Source: Glaciecola punicea ACAM 611
GTDB taxonomy: Bacteria; Pseudomonadota; Gammaproteobacteria; Enterobacterales; Alteromonadaceae
Assembly (NCBI RefSeq): GCF_000252165.1
Contig: NZ_BAET01000008.1
Location: forward strand, 168,088-232,087
Length of the DNA: 64,000 nucleotides
Reading direction: 5' to 3'
The notes under the pieces are model-generated. The model was not told the origin of the DNA. It did not search any database and saw nothing but the letters and a program-made list of their open reading frames with translations. Shown piece after piece: positions 57,150 through 64,000 of this stretch (within the stretch, counting starts at the first letter, position 1; each line of letters opens with the position of its first letter). Position numbers and translations under genes: made by a program.

Positions 57150-57498
57150 AGGTCAAGATTAAATATGCAATACCACCGCAAAATGGAAACAGGCCTAGCC
57201 CGAAAATAGCATCATTTAAATCTAGGTTTCCATTCTGTGGAAAGTCAGCCATGAAAGAAAAGCCCCAAATAGCAAAAGCTAACAATAGTGAAAAAACCCC
57301 TTTTCTCATATCGTTATTTGCAGAAAATAGTACCTTTCCAATCGCTTTAATTGAATCAGGACTAAGGTCATCATGCTGTCCTATGAACTTTAAGAATAAA
57401 CGTTTTTTTGACAGGGAATACATTAGCAGTATCCCAACAAAAATTAGCATCGCGGTAAAAACAGCGATGGGTATAACTATCTCTTCAGGATTGTTCAT
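57133..57498 (-). CDS. Membrane protein of the sigma operon (DUF6249-like)
   Basis: The 121-residue protein has helices at about 8-28 (VIPIAVFTAMLIFVGILLMYSL), 68-86 (VFSLLLAFAIWGFSFMA) and 98-117. The spacing of an N-terminal PIAVF helix and two C-terminal helices is reminiscent of DUF6249 proteins often found beside sigma factor genes; this assignment is from memory. It is the first gene of the operon and overlaps the sigma factor start by 17 bp. The gap upstream (57499-57787) shows no clear promoter. Confidence 0.6.
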   Translation of the reverse strand: MNNPEEIVIPIAVFTAMLIFVGILLMYSLSKKRLFLKFIGQHDDLSPDSIKAIGKVLFSANNDMRKGVFSLLLAFAIWGFSFMADFPQNGNLDLNDAIFGLGLFPFCGGIAYLILTFVERK

Positions 57499-57787
57499 GA
57501 AAGAAAACTCTAGTTAGTGGGTAATTGTTCATTAATGTCTACTCCGTAATTCGTCACCTAAATATATATCTCAGATAGAGTGAACTCAATAACTTGGTTG
57601 AAATATGTCATTTCATAAAAACACCACAAGCTTTTTTTTAAGGGAAAAATTGTTATCGGTTTAAAAGTTCACGCCTTTCCAGTATGCATTACTACATAGC
57701 GACCTGTCGCGAACTTCCAGAACAAACTAAAATCCGAGTATGGGAAGCTTGACTTGATGTCATTTTCCGAAAAACCAGAGAGTACAG

Positions 57788-59290
57788 CTACTGAGACATC
57801 TCAATTTCCATAATTCTCATTCCTCTTTTGCCGAGGTAATGTAACAAAAGTTTTTCGAAAACTTTGTAGCCGTCATCTACGTTTGTAAATATTATCAAAC
57901 CATCTTTTGTATTTGGAAATATAAATACTATCGTCTGTGCCCCCTTGTCTGCGCCACCGTGAGATAATGCATATTCACCATCATCAAAGTCATAAATCTC
58001 AAAACCAAGCCCAAAGTGCTTTCCTTTGGTACTTTCTACTTGATGAGACGTCATTTCCTTATAGACCTCTTCAGAAATACCATCCTTATTCAAAACGCTC
58101 ACCAAAAATTTGCCATAGTCTTCTATACTAGTGAGCAAGTCATCGGCTCCGTTTGCCGTTTGATTTTTAATTGTATCGTAGGCAATACCATCGCTATTAT
58201 ATCCTTTTGCGAATCGGCTCTGGTCTATAGAGGAATTAAAAACATATTGCGTATCAATCATTGATGAAGGATTAAAGACTAATTCTGTTGCCAACTCGTT
58301 CAAAGATTTGCCAAACTTACTTTCTAAGGCTTTTCTCAAATATTCAAATCCTTCTCCGGAATATTGATATTTTTCCCCGGGAGCAGATTTAAAATCCAAT
58401 TCTCCGGACTTATTCATATATCGCCAATTCGGGAAACCACTTTGATGACTTAATATATGTCGCGTAGTCACTTGTTTACTTCGTGTGTCGTTGGCAACAT
58501 CTGGGTCAGTCCAATATTTAAATATTGGTTCATCCAAACTCCACTTGCCTGAACTTACTAATTTTAATGCAACTATGGCTGTAACTGGTTTGGCTAATGA
58601 TGCAACATTGAAAATGGTGTTGTAAGGGGCTGATTCTCCTGCTTCAAGCTCCCCAAAGACCCTAACTTGCTGTAGCTGTCCTTTTTTAATAACGCCAATC
58701 CCTAGCGTTGGTACACCGTTCGATTTTAGCCAACTATTGATTTCTTCATTATTGTCGAACAATGAATTTTCTTCAGAAATATTAAAGTCGGCTTGATGAT
58801 CATAGCTCAAGCTTGTCCTGAGCTTCCATTCATTTTCTTCTAAGAACCAAACATTAGTGAATCTTGCAGAACTAGCAAATTTTTCATCAAATCCCGCTAA
58901 CGTTTCATAAAATCGATGCTCACCCTTTTGAATAGCAGCATATATATTCTCTTTTTTGTACAGTGGAAAAACCTCTGTACTTGTCTCAATCAACTCCCTT
59001 CTTGATTGGTATTTTTTAGGTGACTTACACAGTCCATTTCTTAGCTGGGATAAAAACTCATTTTTATTAGATATACCGTCTTTGTCATGAAAAAACGTTA
59101 ATTCAGTACTTAATATATTTTCAAATTGACTGACATCACATGTGTTGAAGCTTACTTCAAAAAGCTGACTATCTTTTGACATTATCGTTTTGAATAACTC
59201 TGAGTTTTGATCGACCTGTGCAAAAGACAAGCAAGTTGTGAAGCACAAACAGATTGCCACTATTGGATTAATTACTAAAAATTTTATCAT
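57788..59290 (-). CDS. Secreted serine hydrolase (beta-lactamase class C fold) with an N-terminal NTF2-like domain
   Basis: From the ATG at 59290, preceded by AAGGAAG, it has 500 residues with a signal peptide (MIKFLVINPIVAICLCFTTC..AQ). Residues about 25-150 resemble a DUF4440/SnoaL NTF2 fold. The C-terminal part is a class C beta-lactamase/esterase fold: SLAKPVTA (SxxK nucleophile), the tyrosine motif region YQYSGEGFEYL, and SHGGADKG (HxG). It could be an esterase, a peptidase or a DD-peptidase-like enzyme; the sequence alone does not show antibiotic hydrolysis. An upstream in-frame start (59335) lacks a ribosome site. Confidence 0.82.
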   Translation of the reverse strand: MIKFLVINPIVAICLCFTTCLSFAQVDQNSELFKTIMSKDSQLFEVSFNTCDVSQFENILSTELTFFHDKDGISNKNEFLSQLRNGLCKSPKKYQSRRELIETSTEVFPLYKKENIYAAIQKGEHRFYETLAGFDEKFASSARFTNVWFLEENEWKLRTSLSYDHQADFNISEENSLFDNNEEINSWLKSNGVPTLGIGVIKKGQLQQVRVFGELEAGESAPYNTIFNVASLAKPVTAIVALKLVSSGKWSLDEPIFKYWTDPDVANDTRSKQVTTRHILSHQSGFPNWRYMNKSGELDFKSAPGEKYQYSGEGFEYLRKALESKFGKSLNELATELVFNPSSMIDTQYVFNSSIDQSRFAKGYNSDGIAYDTIKNQTANGADDLLTSIEDYGKFLVSVLNKDGISEEVYKEMTSHQVESTKGKHFGLGFEIYDFDDGEYALSHGGADKGAQTIVFIFPNTKDGLIIFTNVDDGYKVFEKLLLHYLGKRGMRIMEIEMSQ

Positions 59291-59878
59291 TCTCTTCCTT
59301 ATTGTTTTTTCTATTGGGTTGTTTTTATGAAGCATTAAAGTGTCTCGTCGAGAGATCGCTGTTCTGCATGTATAAGTTTGGGGTGTACAAATTGCTTCAT
59401 AACAATCTCTTTTAAATTAACTAACACTTAGATGCACACCGAGGTGACTTTGGATGTCAGATTTAAGAGTTAATTGAGAAATAATAGCTAAGCCTCTGTA
59501 TTTAATAATTATTTACACAAGCTTTTGGGCCTTATACACAAGCTTATCTTTGTCAATATGGTGTAAGGTAACTAAAACACTAAAATGATTCACTGTTGCT
59601 AAGGGCCGCTTTCTGCGCAGACCGTGTGAAAAATCCAATTTATGGACTATCGTAGGTAGTTTGAATTTAAAACCTTTCCTACATTCGATATTACTGGTGA
59701 TTTGAGGCCGATCCTTTATTTCGTTAACACAGCAACGAATTGTCAACGGCAGTAAATGTGTTTTCAAACACACTTTCGGAGCAGTTCTCATTAGGATAAC
59801 AAACAAAAACATCACCAAATTTCAAAGTATCCAGACTGCTTGAACGGCGGCCTCGCTCGGTGCTGTCTGTCAGCCAAG

Positions 59879-59898
59879 TGCCAATAGGGGTCAGTCGG
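59879..59898. repeat. Dispersed short repeat A, copy 2
   Basis: GTGCCAATAGGGGTCAGTCG matches the copy at 56119 at 19 of 20 positions. Confidence 0.75.
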
Positions 59899-59967
59899 AC
59901 TTACTTAATTTGAACTGATTTTTGTCACTACGTTGTCTCTCTGGCTATCAGCCTAAAAGGGCATTTA

Positions 59968-59987
59968 CGACCTATAGCCGACATAAG
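59968..59987. repeat. Dispersed short repeat B, copy 1
   Basis: CGACCTATAGCCGACATAAG is identical to 62200-62219. Weaker versions (CGACCTG..CGGACGTA at 63067, CGACCTGTCGCGAA at 57699) occur in other gaps. Confidence 0.8.
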
Positions 59988-60151
59988 GAGAGGTCAAATT
60001 ATCAATGAATTTTTATATTCATACCGATTCACTTTACTTGTCCGAATACTCGCTCGCAAGTTAGCTGTTCCAATACTTTGGCCAGCCAATATGTCTATTT
60101 TCTAAAATATTTTATATGTACCTCTTGATCCATTAGCACGTATGGTGTTTA

Positions 60152-60179
60152 ATTGTACCACTTATATAGATGGTACAAT
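60152..60179. promoter_or_regulatory. Inverted-repeat operator upstream of the GntR gene
   Basis: ATTGTACC and GGTACAAT are perfect 8-bp arms separated by 12 bp, with TATATA in the spacer that could be the -10 box. The right arm ends 6 bp before the regulator ATG. This is the expected place and form for autorepression by a dimeric GntR-type protein. Confidence 0.8.
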
Positions 60180-60185
60180 AGTTAG

Positions 60186-60599
60186 ATGATTACCATAGAT
60201 CTTGATTCTCCAGAACCGCTATTCAACCAATTAATGACGCAAATAAAATTAGCTGTTCAGCAGAAGAACCTTTTGCCCGGCGATGCTTTGCCCTCTATCC
60301 GTCAATTAGCAACTGATTTAGATATCAATGCCAAAACCGTAGCAAAAGCCTATCGATTGTTAGAGCGAGATTGTGTGATTGAATCAAAAGGCTACCGCGG
60401 TTCATTTGTGCATAGCGAGGCGCTTAACAATCTAGATGCTGACATTAAAAAATGGTTGAACGAAGTCATTGCTCAAGATGTTTCGCGATACCGTGAAGCG
60501 GGGGCTACCGACTCAGAAATCAGAATAGTATTTCAAGACGTCTTATCAGGTAACAAACAATCGATTGTGTCAAATGACACCAAGCAAACTGAGGAATAA
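60186..60599 (+). CDS. GntR family transcriptional regulator, YtrA subfamily
   Basis: The 137-residue protein has an N-terminal winged helix (PLFNQLMTQIKLAVQQKNLLPGDALPSIRQLATDL, NAKTVAKAYRLLERDCVIESKGYRGSFV). The short helical C-terminus (about residues 78-137) is typical of YtrA-type regulators, which have no ligand domain. Members usually control an ABC transporter operon, but here the gene 3 bp downstream encodes a lone membrane protein. Autoregulation through the adjacent palindrome is likely. Confidence 0.9.
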   Translation: MITIDLDSPEPLFNQLMTQIKLAVQQKNLLPGDALPSIRQLATDLDINAKTVAKAYRLLERDCVIESKGYRGSFVHSEALNNLDADIKKWLNEVIAQDVSRYREAGATDSEIRIVFQDVLSGNKQSIVSNDTKQTEE

Positions 60600-60602
60600 A
60601 TA

Positions 60603-61445
60603 ATGTCTGACTGGTCAATGCAATCCAATTATATGATCATGATTTTACAAGTATTAGTCACTTTAGTGATAGTGCCAGTATTGAGCTTTAGTAAGTTAAA
60701 AAATATAGCTAATCAGTATGGACTAGTGCGTTATCCGCAGGCCAAATCTGATGTAGAGCAGTATTTGAGAGCCTCTCAGAAGCGATATTGGTCAAGTGTT
60801 GTAATTGTAACGTTGTTGGTGAGTCTCATGCTTGTTCACGCTATTGTGAATCAAACAGAATTGCTTAATTGGGATGACCAGAGTGGCTTAATGGTGATGT
60901 ACCTTTTATCTATGATCCCCGTTGTTATCATGGTTTTGACCCATCGCCACTTATTCAATATTTTTAAACAGCATGCGGGCAACAAGCGAACCGCTTCACT
61001 GCGGGTTCGAACTTGGAAAGAGTATGTATCATTACCCAATTTAGTTCTTGTTCTGATTGCCAACGTTGTTTTTGTTACAACGGTCATTTATTTCGTGAAG
61101 CATCCCTTCGATGGCTTTGCGGGTTATGCCAACTTGTTTGGTTTGATTACATTAGATGCTGTGTTTGCCTTCATTATTGTTGTTCTTTATCGAGACAACA
61201 AAACAAATGGTCTAGAGTCTCCAGAGCATCGTGATGCACTTAAGAAACGAGCTATCCACATTAACATGCTCATTCTAGCACTTGCGGTATTCCATATCTC
61301 ATTAAGCATGTGGGTGCAAGGCACCGAATTAGTTGCTTTTAAAATTATTATTCAATCTTTGTATTTTCAAGTTGTGCTGGTTATTAGTGCGTTTTCTTTA
61401 ACTTTGCCGAAGTCAGTGTTTCAAAATACAACATCTAAAGTATAA
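60603..61445 (+). CDS. Multi-pass membrane protein under the GntR regulator
   Basis: The 280-residue protein has about seven hydrophobic helices (first IMILQVLVTLVIVPVLSF, last FQVVLVISAFSLTLP) and a soluble loop with KNIANQYGLVRYPQAKSD near residue 40. I do not recognise the family. It starts 3 bp after the GntR stop, so the two are one operon and it is presumably the regulated product. Confidence 0.8.
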   Translation: MSDWSMQSNYMIMILQVLVTLVIVPVLSFSKLKNIANQYGLVRYPQAKSDVEQYLRASQKRYWSSVVIVTLLVSLMLVHAIVNQTELLNWDDQSGLMVMYLLSMIPVVIMVLTHRHLFNIFKQHAGNKRTASLRVRTWKEYVSLPNLVLVLIANVVFVTTVIYFVKHPFDGFAGYANLFGLITLDAVFAFIIVVLYRDNKTNGLESPEHRDALKKRAIHINMLILALAVFHISLSMWVQGTELVAFKIIIQSLYFQVVLVISAFSLTLPKSVFQNTTSKV

Positions 61446-61571
61446 AACCTTGTGCAAAGGGCTTTCTTTCTTCAAACAAAAAGACAAAGAGTGACCTATT
61501 GCTGACCTTAAAGAGTTCGCCTATTCTGCACAAAATAGTGTAAATTATCATCAGAAACAGATAAAACTATT

Positions 61572-61646
61572 ATGGGCTGGTTATTAGAAGGGTTAAAAAA
61601 TGAAAATGAGCCGTTGCTGCAATGGAGCCTTTTTAAAAACTTATGA
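61572..61646 (+). CDS. Possible 24-codon leader or remnant ORF before the acetyltransferase
   Basis: ATG at 61572 opens MGWLLEGLKNENEPLLQWSL and stops at TGA 61644-61646. GGAGG, the ribosome site of the next gene, follows that stop directly, so translation of this frame could influence it. There is no clear ribosome site of its own, and it may be a relic of a larger gene. Confidence 0.3.
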   Translation: MGWLLEGLKNENEPLLQWSLFKNL

Positions 61647-61655
61647 GGAGGTTTA

Positions 61656-62093
61656 ATGAGTATTTCATTTAAGCGCTCAATTGATCTTCAGAAAGCCGCG
61701 CAATTTACTTTTGATAATATGTACCAGTATTATCAGCGTTTAGCTCCTGACTGGGATGTGGCAAAAGTGCTACAGGCTACCGAAGATCTAGAGAATTACG
61801 ACATTTTATATAATCATGAAGTCGTCGGTGTGCTTCGGCTTCAATTTGAAGGCCAATATTGTTACTTGAGAGACCTTCAAGTTGTGCCAACGTTGCAAAA
61901 TAAAGGTATTGGAAAAGCTGCTTTAAATGAGGCAAAGCGCAGAACATTGAATGCTAATTTGACCACGCTGACGTTGAGGGTTTTAAAAATAAGTCCTGCA
62001 CTAACATTATATGAACGCAATGGTTTTGTTATACAAGCTGAAGATGAACGTTTTTTTAATATGGCAGCAGAACTCTCACAATCAGTAAGTTAA
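61656..62093 (+). CDS. GNAT family N-acetyltransferase
   Basis: The 145-residue protein has the acetyl-CoA loop VVPTLQNKGIGKAAL at about residues 75-90, preceded by the strand YCYLRDLQ and followed by PALTLYERNGFVI (motif B). The substrate is unknown. GAGGAGG 5 nt before the ATG is a strong ribosome site. Confidence 0.88.
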   Translation: MSISFKRSIDLQKAAQFTFDNMYQYYQRLAPDWDVAKVLQATEDLENYDILYNHEVVGVLRLQFEGQYCYLRDLQVVPTLQNKGIGKAALNEAKRRTLNANLTTLTLRVLKISPALTLYERNGFVIQAEDERFFNMAAELSQSVS

Positions 62094-62199
62094 GGGCGGT
62101 GAATTATGAGGCCTATCGGTGCTTTACAAAAGTGCTTCGGTACTGTCCCAAAAATGAGGGATTTGTCTACGTATGCTGCAAAAGGGTTCACGTAAGTTT

Positions 62200-62219
62200 C
62201 GACCTATAGCCGACATAAG
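62200..62219. repeat. Dispersed short repeat B, copy 2
   Basis: CGACCTATAGCCGACATAAG is identical to 59968-59987. It lies in the 257-bp gap between the acetyltransferase and the toxin gene, which shows no other feature. Confidence 0.8.
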
Positions 62220-62350
62220 AGCATTCCAACTTTCAGATTAGACTTTACGAATGATGAAGATTCTAAAGTCACGTTTCTCTGGGGAATTTATAGGTGGCTA
62301 GCGCTTGAAACTAACATTTACCGTTAATTATTTTTGATTTAGATAATCCA

Positions 62351-62716
62351 ATGGATTATACTTCGTCAATGCAAAACACAATCGCCGAATTACCAGAATA
62401 TATTAAACGTGCTGATTCTCTTCTAACCGAATCAGAGTGCAAAAGTGTTATCAACTATTTATCTGAACATCCCAAAGCAGGGGCTATAATAGAAGGTACT
62501 GGTGGTATTCGAAAAATGCGATGGAGCAAAGGCAATAAGGGAAAGAGCGGCGGCGTAAGAGTCATTTACTACTACCATGATGAACGAATTCCGCTTTATT
62601 TATTAACCGTGTTTGAGAAGAATGAGCAGGCTAATTTAACGAAAGCCGATAGAAACGCTCTTTCGAAACTTGTCAAAATATTAACAGTAAAAGCTTTGGA
62701 GACAAACAATGACTAG
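62351..62716 (+). CDS. RelE/HigB-like toxin of a type II toxin-antitoxin system
   Basis: The 121-residue basic protein has the RelE-type core: LTESECKSVINYLSEHPKAGAIIEGTGGIRKMRW, then GGVRVIYYYHDERIPLYLLTVFEKNEQANLTKADRNAL. The pattern of GIRKMRW and KSGGVRVIYYY is the mRNA-interferase strand arrangement. The toxin is first and overlaps the antitoxin by 8 bp, the HigBA-type order. The ATG at 62369 (MQNTIAELPEY) is an alternative start. Confidence 0.85.
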   Translation: MDYTSSMQNTIAELPEYIKRADSLLTESECKSVINYLSEHPKAGAIIEGTGGIRKMRWSKGNKGKSGGVRVIYYYHDERIPLYLLTVFEKNEQANLTKADRNALSKLVKILTVKALETNND

Positions 62717-62993
62717 TGCATTTGAAAGTATTGCTCAGGGTCTGAATGAAGCAATCGATTTGAGCGATGGAAAAAAAGTAGCCGCCCGAATCCATAGAGC
62801 CCCAGAAGTTAATGTAGCAAAGATTCGGAAAAATCTAGGGTTAACTCAAATGGAGTTTGCTGCTAAGTTTTGTATCAGCGTTTCAACTTTACGTCACTGG
62901 GAAAGAGGAGATCGAAATCCTCAAGGTCCAGCGCTAGCATTGCTCAATGTGGTCGCCAAAGAGCCTCAAGCGGTCTTGCGAGCGCTTGGCTAA
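62709..62993 (+). CDS. HTH antitoxin (HigA/NadS-like)
   Basis: The 94-residue protein ends in a helix-turn-helix domain (VAKIRKNLGLTQMEFAAKFCISVSTLRHWERGDRNPQGPALALL) and an N-terminal segment that would wrap the toxin. It overlaps the toxin gene by 8 bp, so they are one operon, which the complex probably represses. The 266 bp after it (62994-63259) show no gene apart from a weak dispersed-repeat variant. Confidence 0.87.
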   Translation: MTSAFESIAQGLNEAIDLSDGKKVAARIHRAPEVNVAKIRKNLGLTQMEFAAKFCISVSTLRHWERGDRNPQGPALALLNVVAKEPQAVLRALG

Positions 62994-63259
62994 ATCGAAT
63001 AGCCGTTTTTTATATGCCCTAGCCTCACAACACACCATGCATGTTGTTCAAAAATAAAGCTAATAAACGACCTGTAACGGACGTAGAAAATTTTGATTAA
63101 ACGATTAGCTTGGAGCATTAGAGCCAGCATTTTTTAAGGACTGTCGATAGTATGAAAGTTATTTGTTAAAAGTTTTACATCAAAGTATAAAATAACGATA
63201 ATGAACTTCACGCTACAAACTGAGTCTATTGCTAGTCTTACAATTGGGCGGTTCACACC

Positions 63260-63499
63260 ATGAAACCTATCGGCATCATTGTCACCTCCATATATCTTTT
63301 ATTGCACTCTACTTGTGGTTTCGGGCAAGATGTTCATAGCTTGAAACGAGACGACGGAACTGCCATTCAATATTATTTAACACAATTAGGAAAAAATAAT
63401 ACGTCCCTCGCCGTTTTAATTCAGGGGTCAGACTGTAACAGCGTTTATCACAATAATTTGATCAATGACGTTTTTGCCGATATTTTTCAACCTGCAGAC
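63260..63499 (+). pseudogene. Secreted protein gene cut by an IS insertion
   Basis: About 80 codons start with a signal peptide (MKPIGIIVTSIYLLLHSTCGFGQ). LAVLIQGSDCNSVYHNNLI looks like the start of an alpha/beta hydrolase fold. The frame runs into the IS end at about 63500 and stops after four foreign codons. The remainder of the gene is not in view. The hydrolase identification is weak. Confidence 0.65.
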
Positions 63500-63563
63500 T
63501 GTTCTGGTTGAATTAGCAGGACACATCAATAAAGGATAAACTCCAACTTATTGAGGTGTAAAA

Positions 63564-63823
63564 ATGACTAAACGTACAAATAAGAATTACCCAAATGATT
63601 TTAAGCAAGAAGCGGTATCACTGGAAACTGAGCAAGGTTATTCAGTTGTCGAGGCGGCTGCTTCATTAAATATTACTGATAAATTGCTTTATAATTGGGT
63701 GGCAAAATTTAAAGAACAAAATGAAAAGTCTGCGTTATCAACGGATGAACGAGCTGAACTCATTCAACTTAGGAAAGATAAAAAGCGCTTGCAAATGGAG
63801 CATGAAATATTAAAAAAGGCGTC
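63564..63823 (+). pseudogene. IS3 family transposase OrfA, C-terminus lost
   Basis: The product has the OrfA helix-turn-helix (YPNDFKQEAVSLETEQGYSVVEAAASLNITDKLLYNWVAKFKEQ) and the leucine-zipper part (LIQLRKDKKRLQMEHEILKKAS). After ILKKAS relatives end with AFFAKEMK, but here the frame continues into unrelated sequence to a stop at 63938. No OrfB is in view. Confidence 0.85.
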
Positions 63824-63885
63824 TGAGGATTCAAGTCATCAAAGCAACAGGTATACTAAATTACTGATTTGCATGAGGACATTGA

Positions 63886-64000
63886 ATGAAACGATTAAAA
63901 CGTACATTTACCACAGGCGAGAGAGACCTTGTTTTTGACCTATGGAAAAACGGCGCTGGATTCAGCGATATTGGTCGCGTAATTGAGGCCAAGCCTGGCT
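63886..64000 (+). CDS. IS30 family transposase, N-terminal part (cut by window edge)
   Basis: From the ATG at 63886 (GAGGA 6 nt upstream) 38 codons read MKRLKRTFTTGERDLVFDLW and then KNGAGFSDIGRVIEAKPG. This resembles the N-terminal helix-turn-helix of IS30-type transposases. The DDE domain is beyond the right edge. The element was inserted into the IS3 orfA. Confidence 0.75.
   Translation, partial: MKRLKRTFTTGERDLVFDLWKNGAGFSDIGRVIEAKPG

Larger units (their letters stand above)
59291..60151. other. Long intergenic region
   Basis: These 861 bp have no supported gene. A 101-codon open frame on the minus strand (59513-59818) has no ribosome site or recognisable domain. Two dispersed repeats lie here (59879-59898 and 59968-59987). 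The stretch ends in the GntR operator. Confidence 0.55.
63500..64000 (+). mobile_element. IS3 family element, left part, interrupted by an IS30-like element
   Basis: The left end begins near TGTTCTGGTTGAATTAGCAG (63500), directly where the host reading frame breaks. The orfA gene starts 64 bp in. It is broken near 63823 by a second element that encodes an IS30-like transposase and runs off the window. Neither right end nor target duplication can be seen. Confidence 0.75.

Noticed and set aside
59513-59818. 101-codon open frame on the minus strand in a long gap
   Set aside because: No ribosome site, no recognisable domain, and an odd composition; it contains no conserved motif and is likely chance.

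Overview
The window reads as chromosome of a marine gammaproteobacterium of the order Alteromonadales (Glaciecola/Paraglaciecola/Alteromonas-like). The basis is the many proteins that align along their length with Escherichia coli orthologues recalled from memory (GloB, YafS, YciO, FolX, DusC, MiaE of Salmonella), E. coli-like gene order in several blocks (accD-folC-dedD-cvpA-purF; rnm and yciO divergent from trp; folX-yfcH; tesA/ybbA-ybbP), and genes common in Alteromonadales (a VolA/Pla-1 type lipase, a tricorn-like S41 peptidase, a paired amidohydrolase operon). The genus is an inference; no search was run.

Positions 1-26857 are dense core genome: dcd (cut by the left edge), mrp, metG, a yafS-like methyltransferase, gloB, mltD, cysS, ppiB, lpxH and miaE. 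These are followed by a broken tricorn-like protease, a retropepsin-like protein, the formaldehyde detoxification pair frmA-fghA, the purF-cvpA-dedD-folC-accD cluster, and truA-rluB-scpB-scpA-yciO-rnm. Positions 26858-34822 are the complete trp operon: an 8-bp tandem repeat upstream, a 16-residue leader peptide with two adjacent Trp codons, an attenuator, trpE-G-D-C(F)-B-A, yciI and a terminator.

Positions 34849-53041 mix core genes with less ordinary content: an AI-2E family permease, folX-yfcH, a decayed beta-helix protein gene, and a small two-gene cassette (double-glycine-leader peptide plus a two-helix membrane peptide) that looks like a bacteriocin/immunity pair. Then come a surface lipase, an EamA permease, ybbP-ybbA/tesA, two secreted amidohydrolases, dusC with a degenerate GGDEF protein, and tRNA-Glu x2 and tRNA-Ala. 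gltX and two identical tRNA-Val genes follow.

Immediately right of the tRNA-Val pair the character changes (55104-64000): low gene density, long intergenic gaps with dispersed short repeats, IS remnants, a three-gene ECF sigma operon, a secreted beta-lactamase-fold hydrolase, a GntR regulator with its own palindromic operator and a membrane partner, an acetyltransferase, a toxin-antitoxin pair, and nested insertion sequences (IS30-like in IS3-like in a secreted-protein gene) running off the right edge. This looks like an accessory region abutting tRNA genes, although no integrase or att duplication is visible. Three genes are clearly broken in place (tricorn-like protease, beta-helix protein, IS6-like transposase), so gene decay is a theme of the window.
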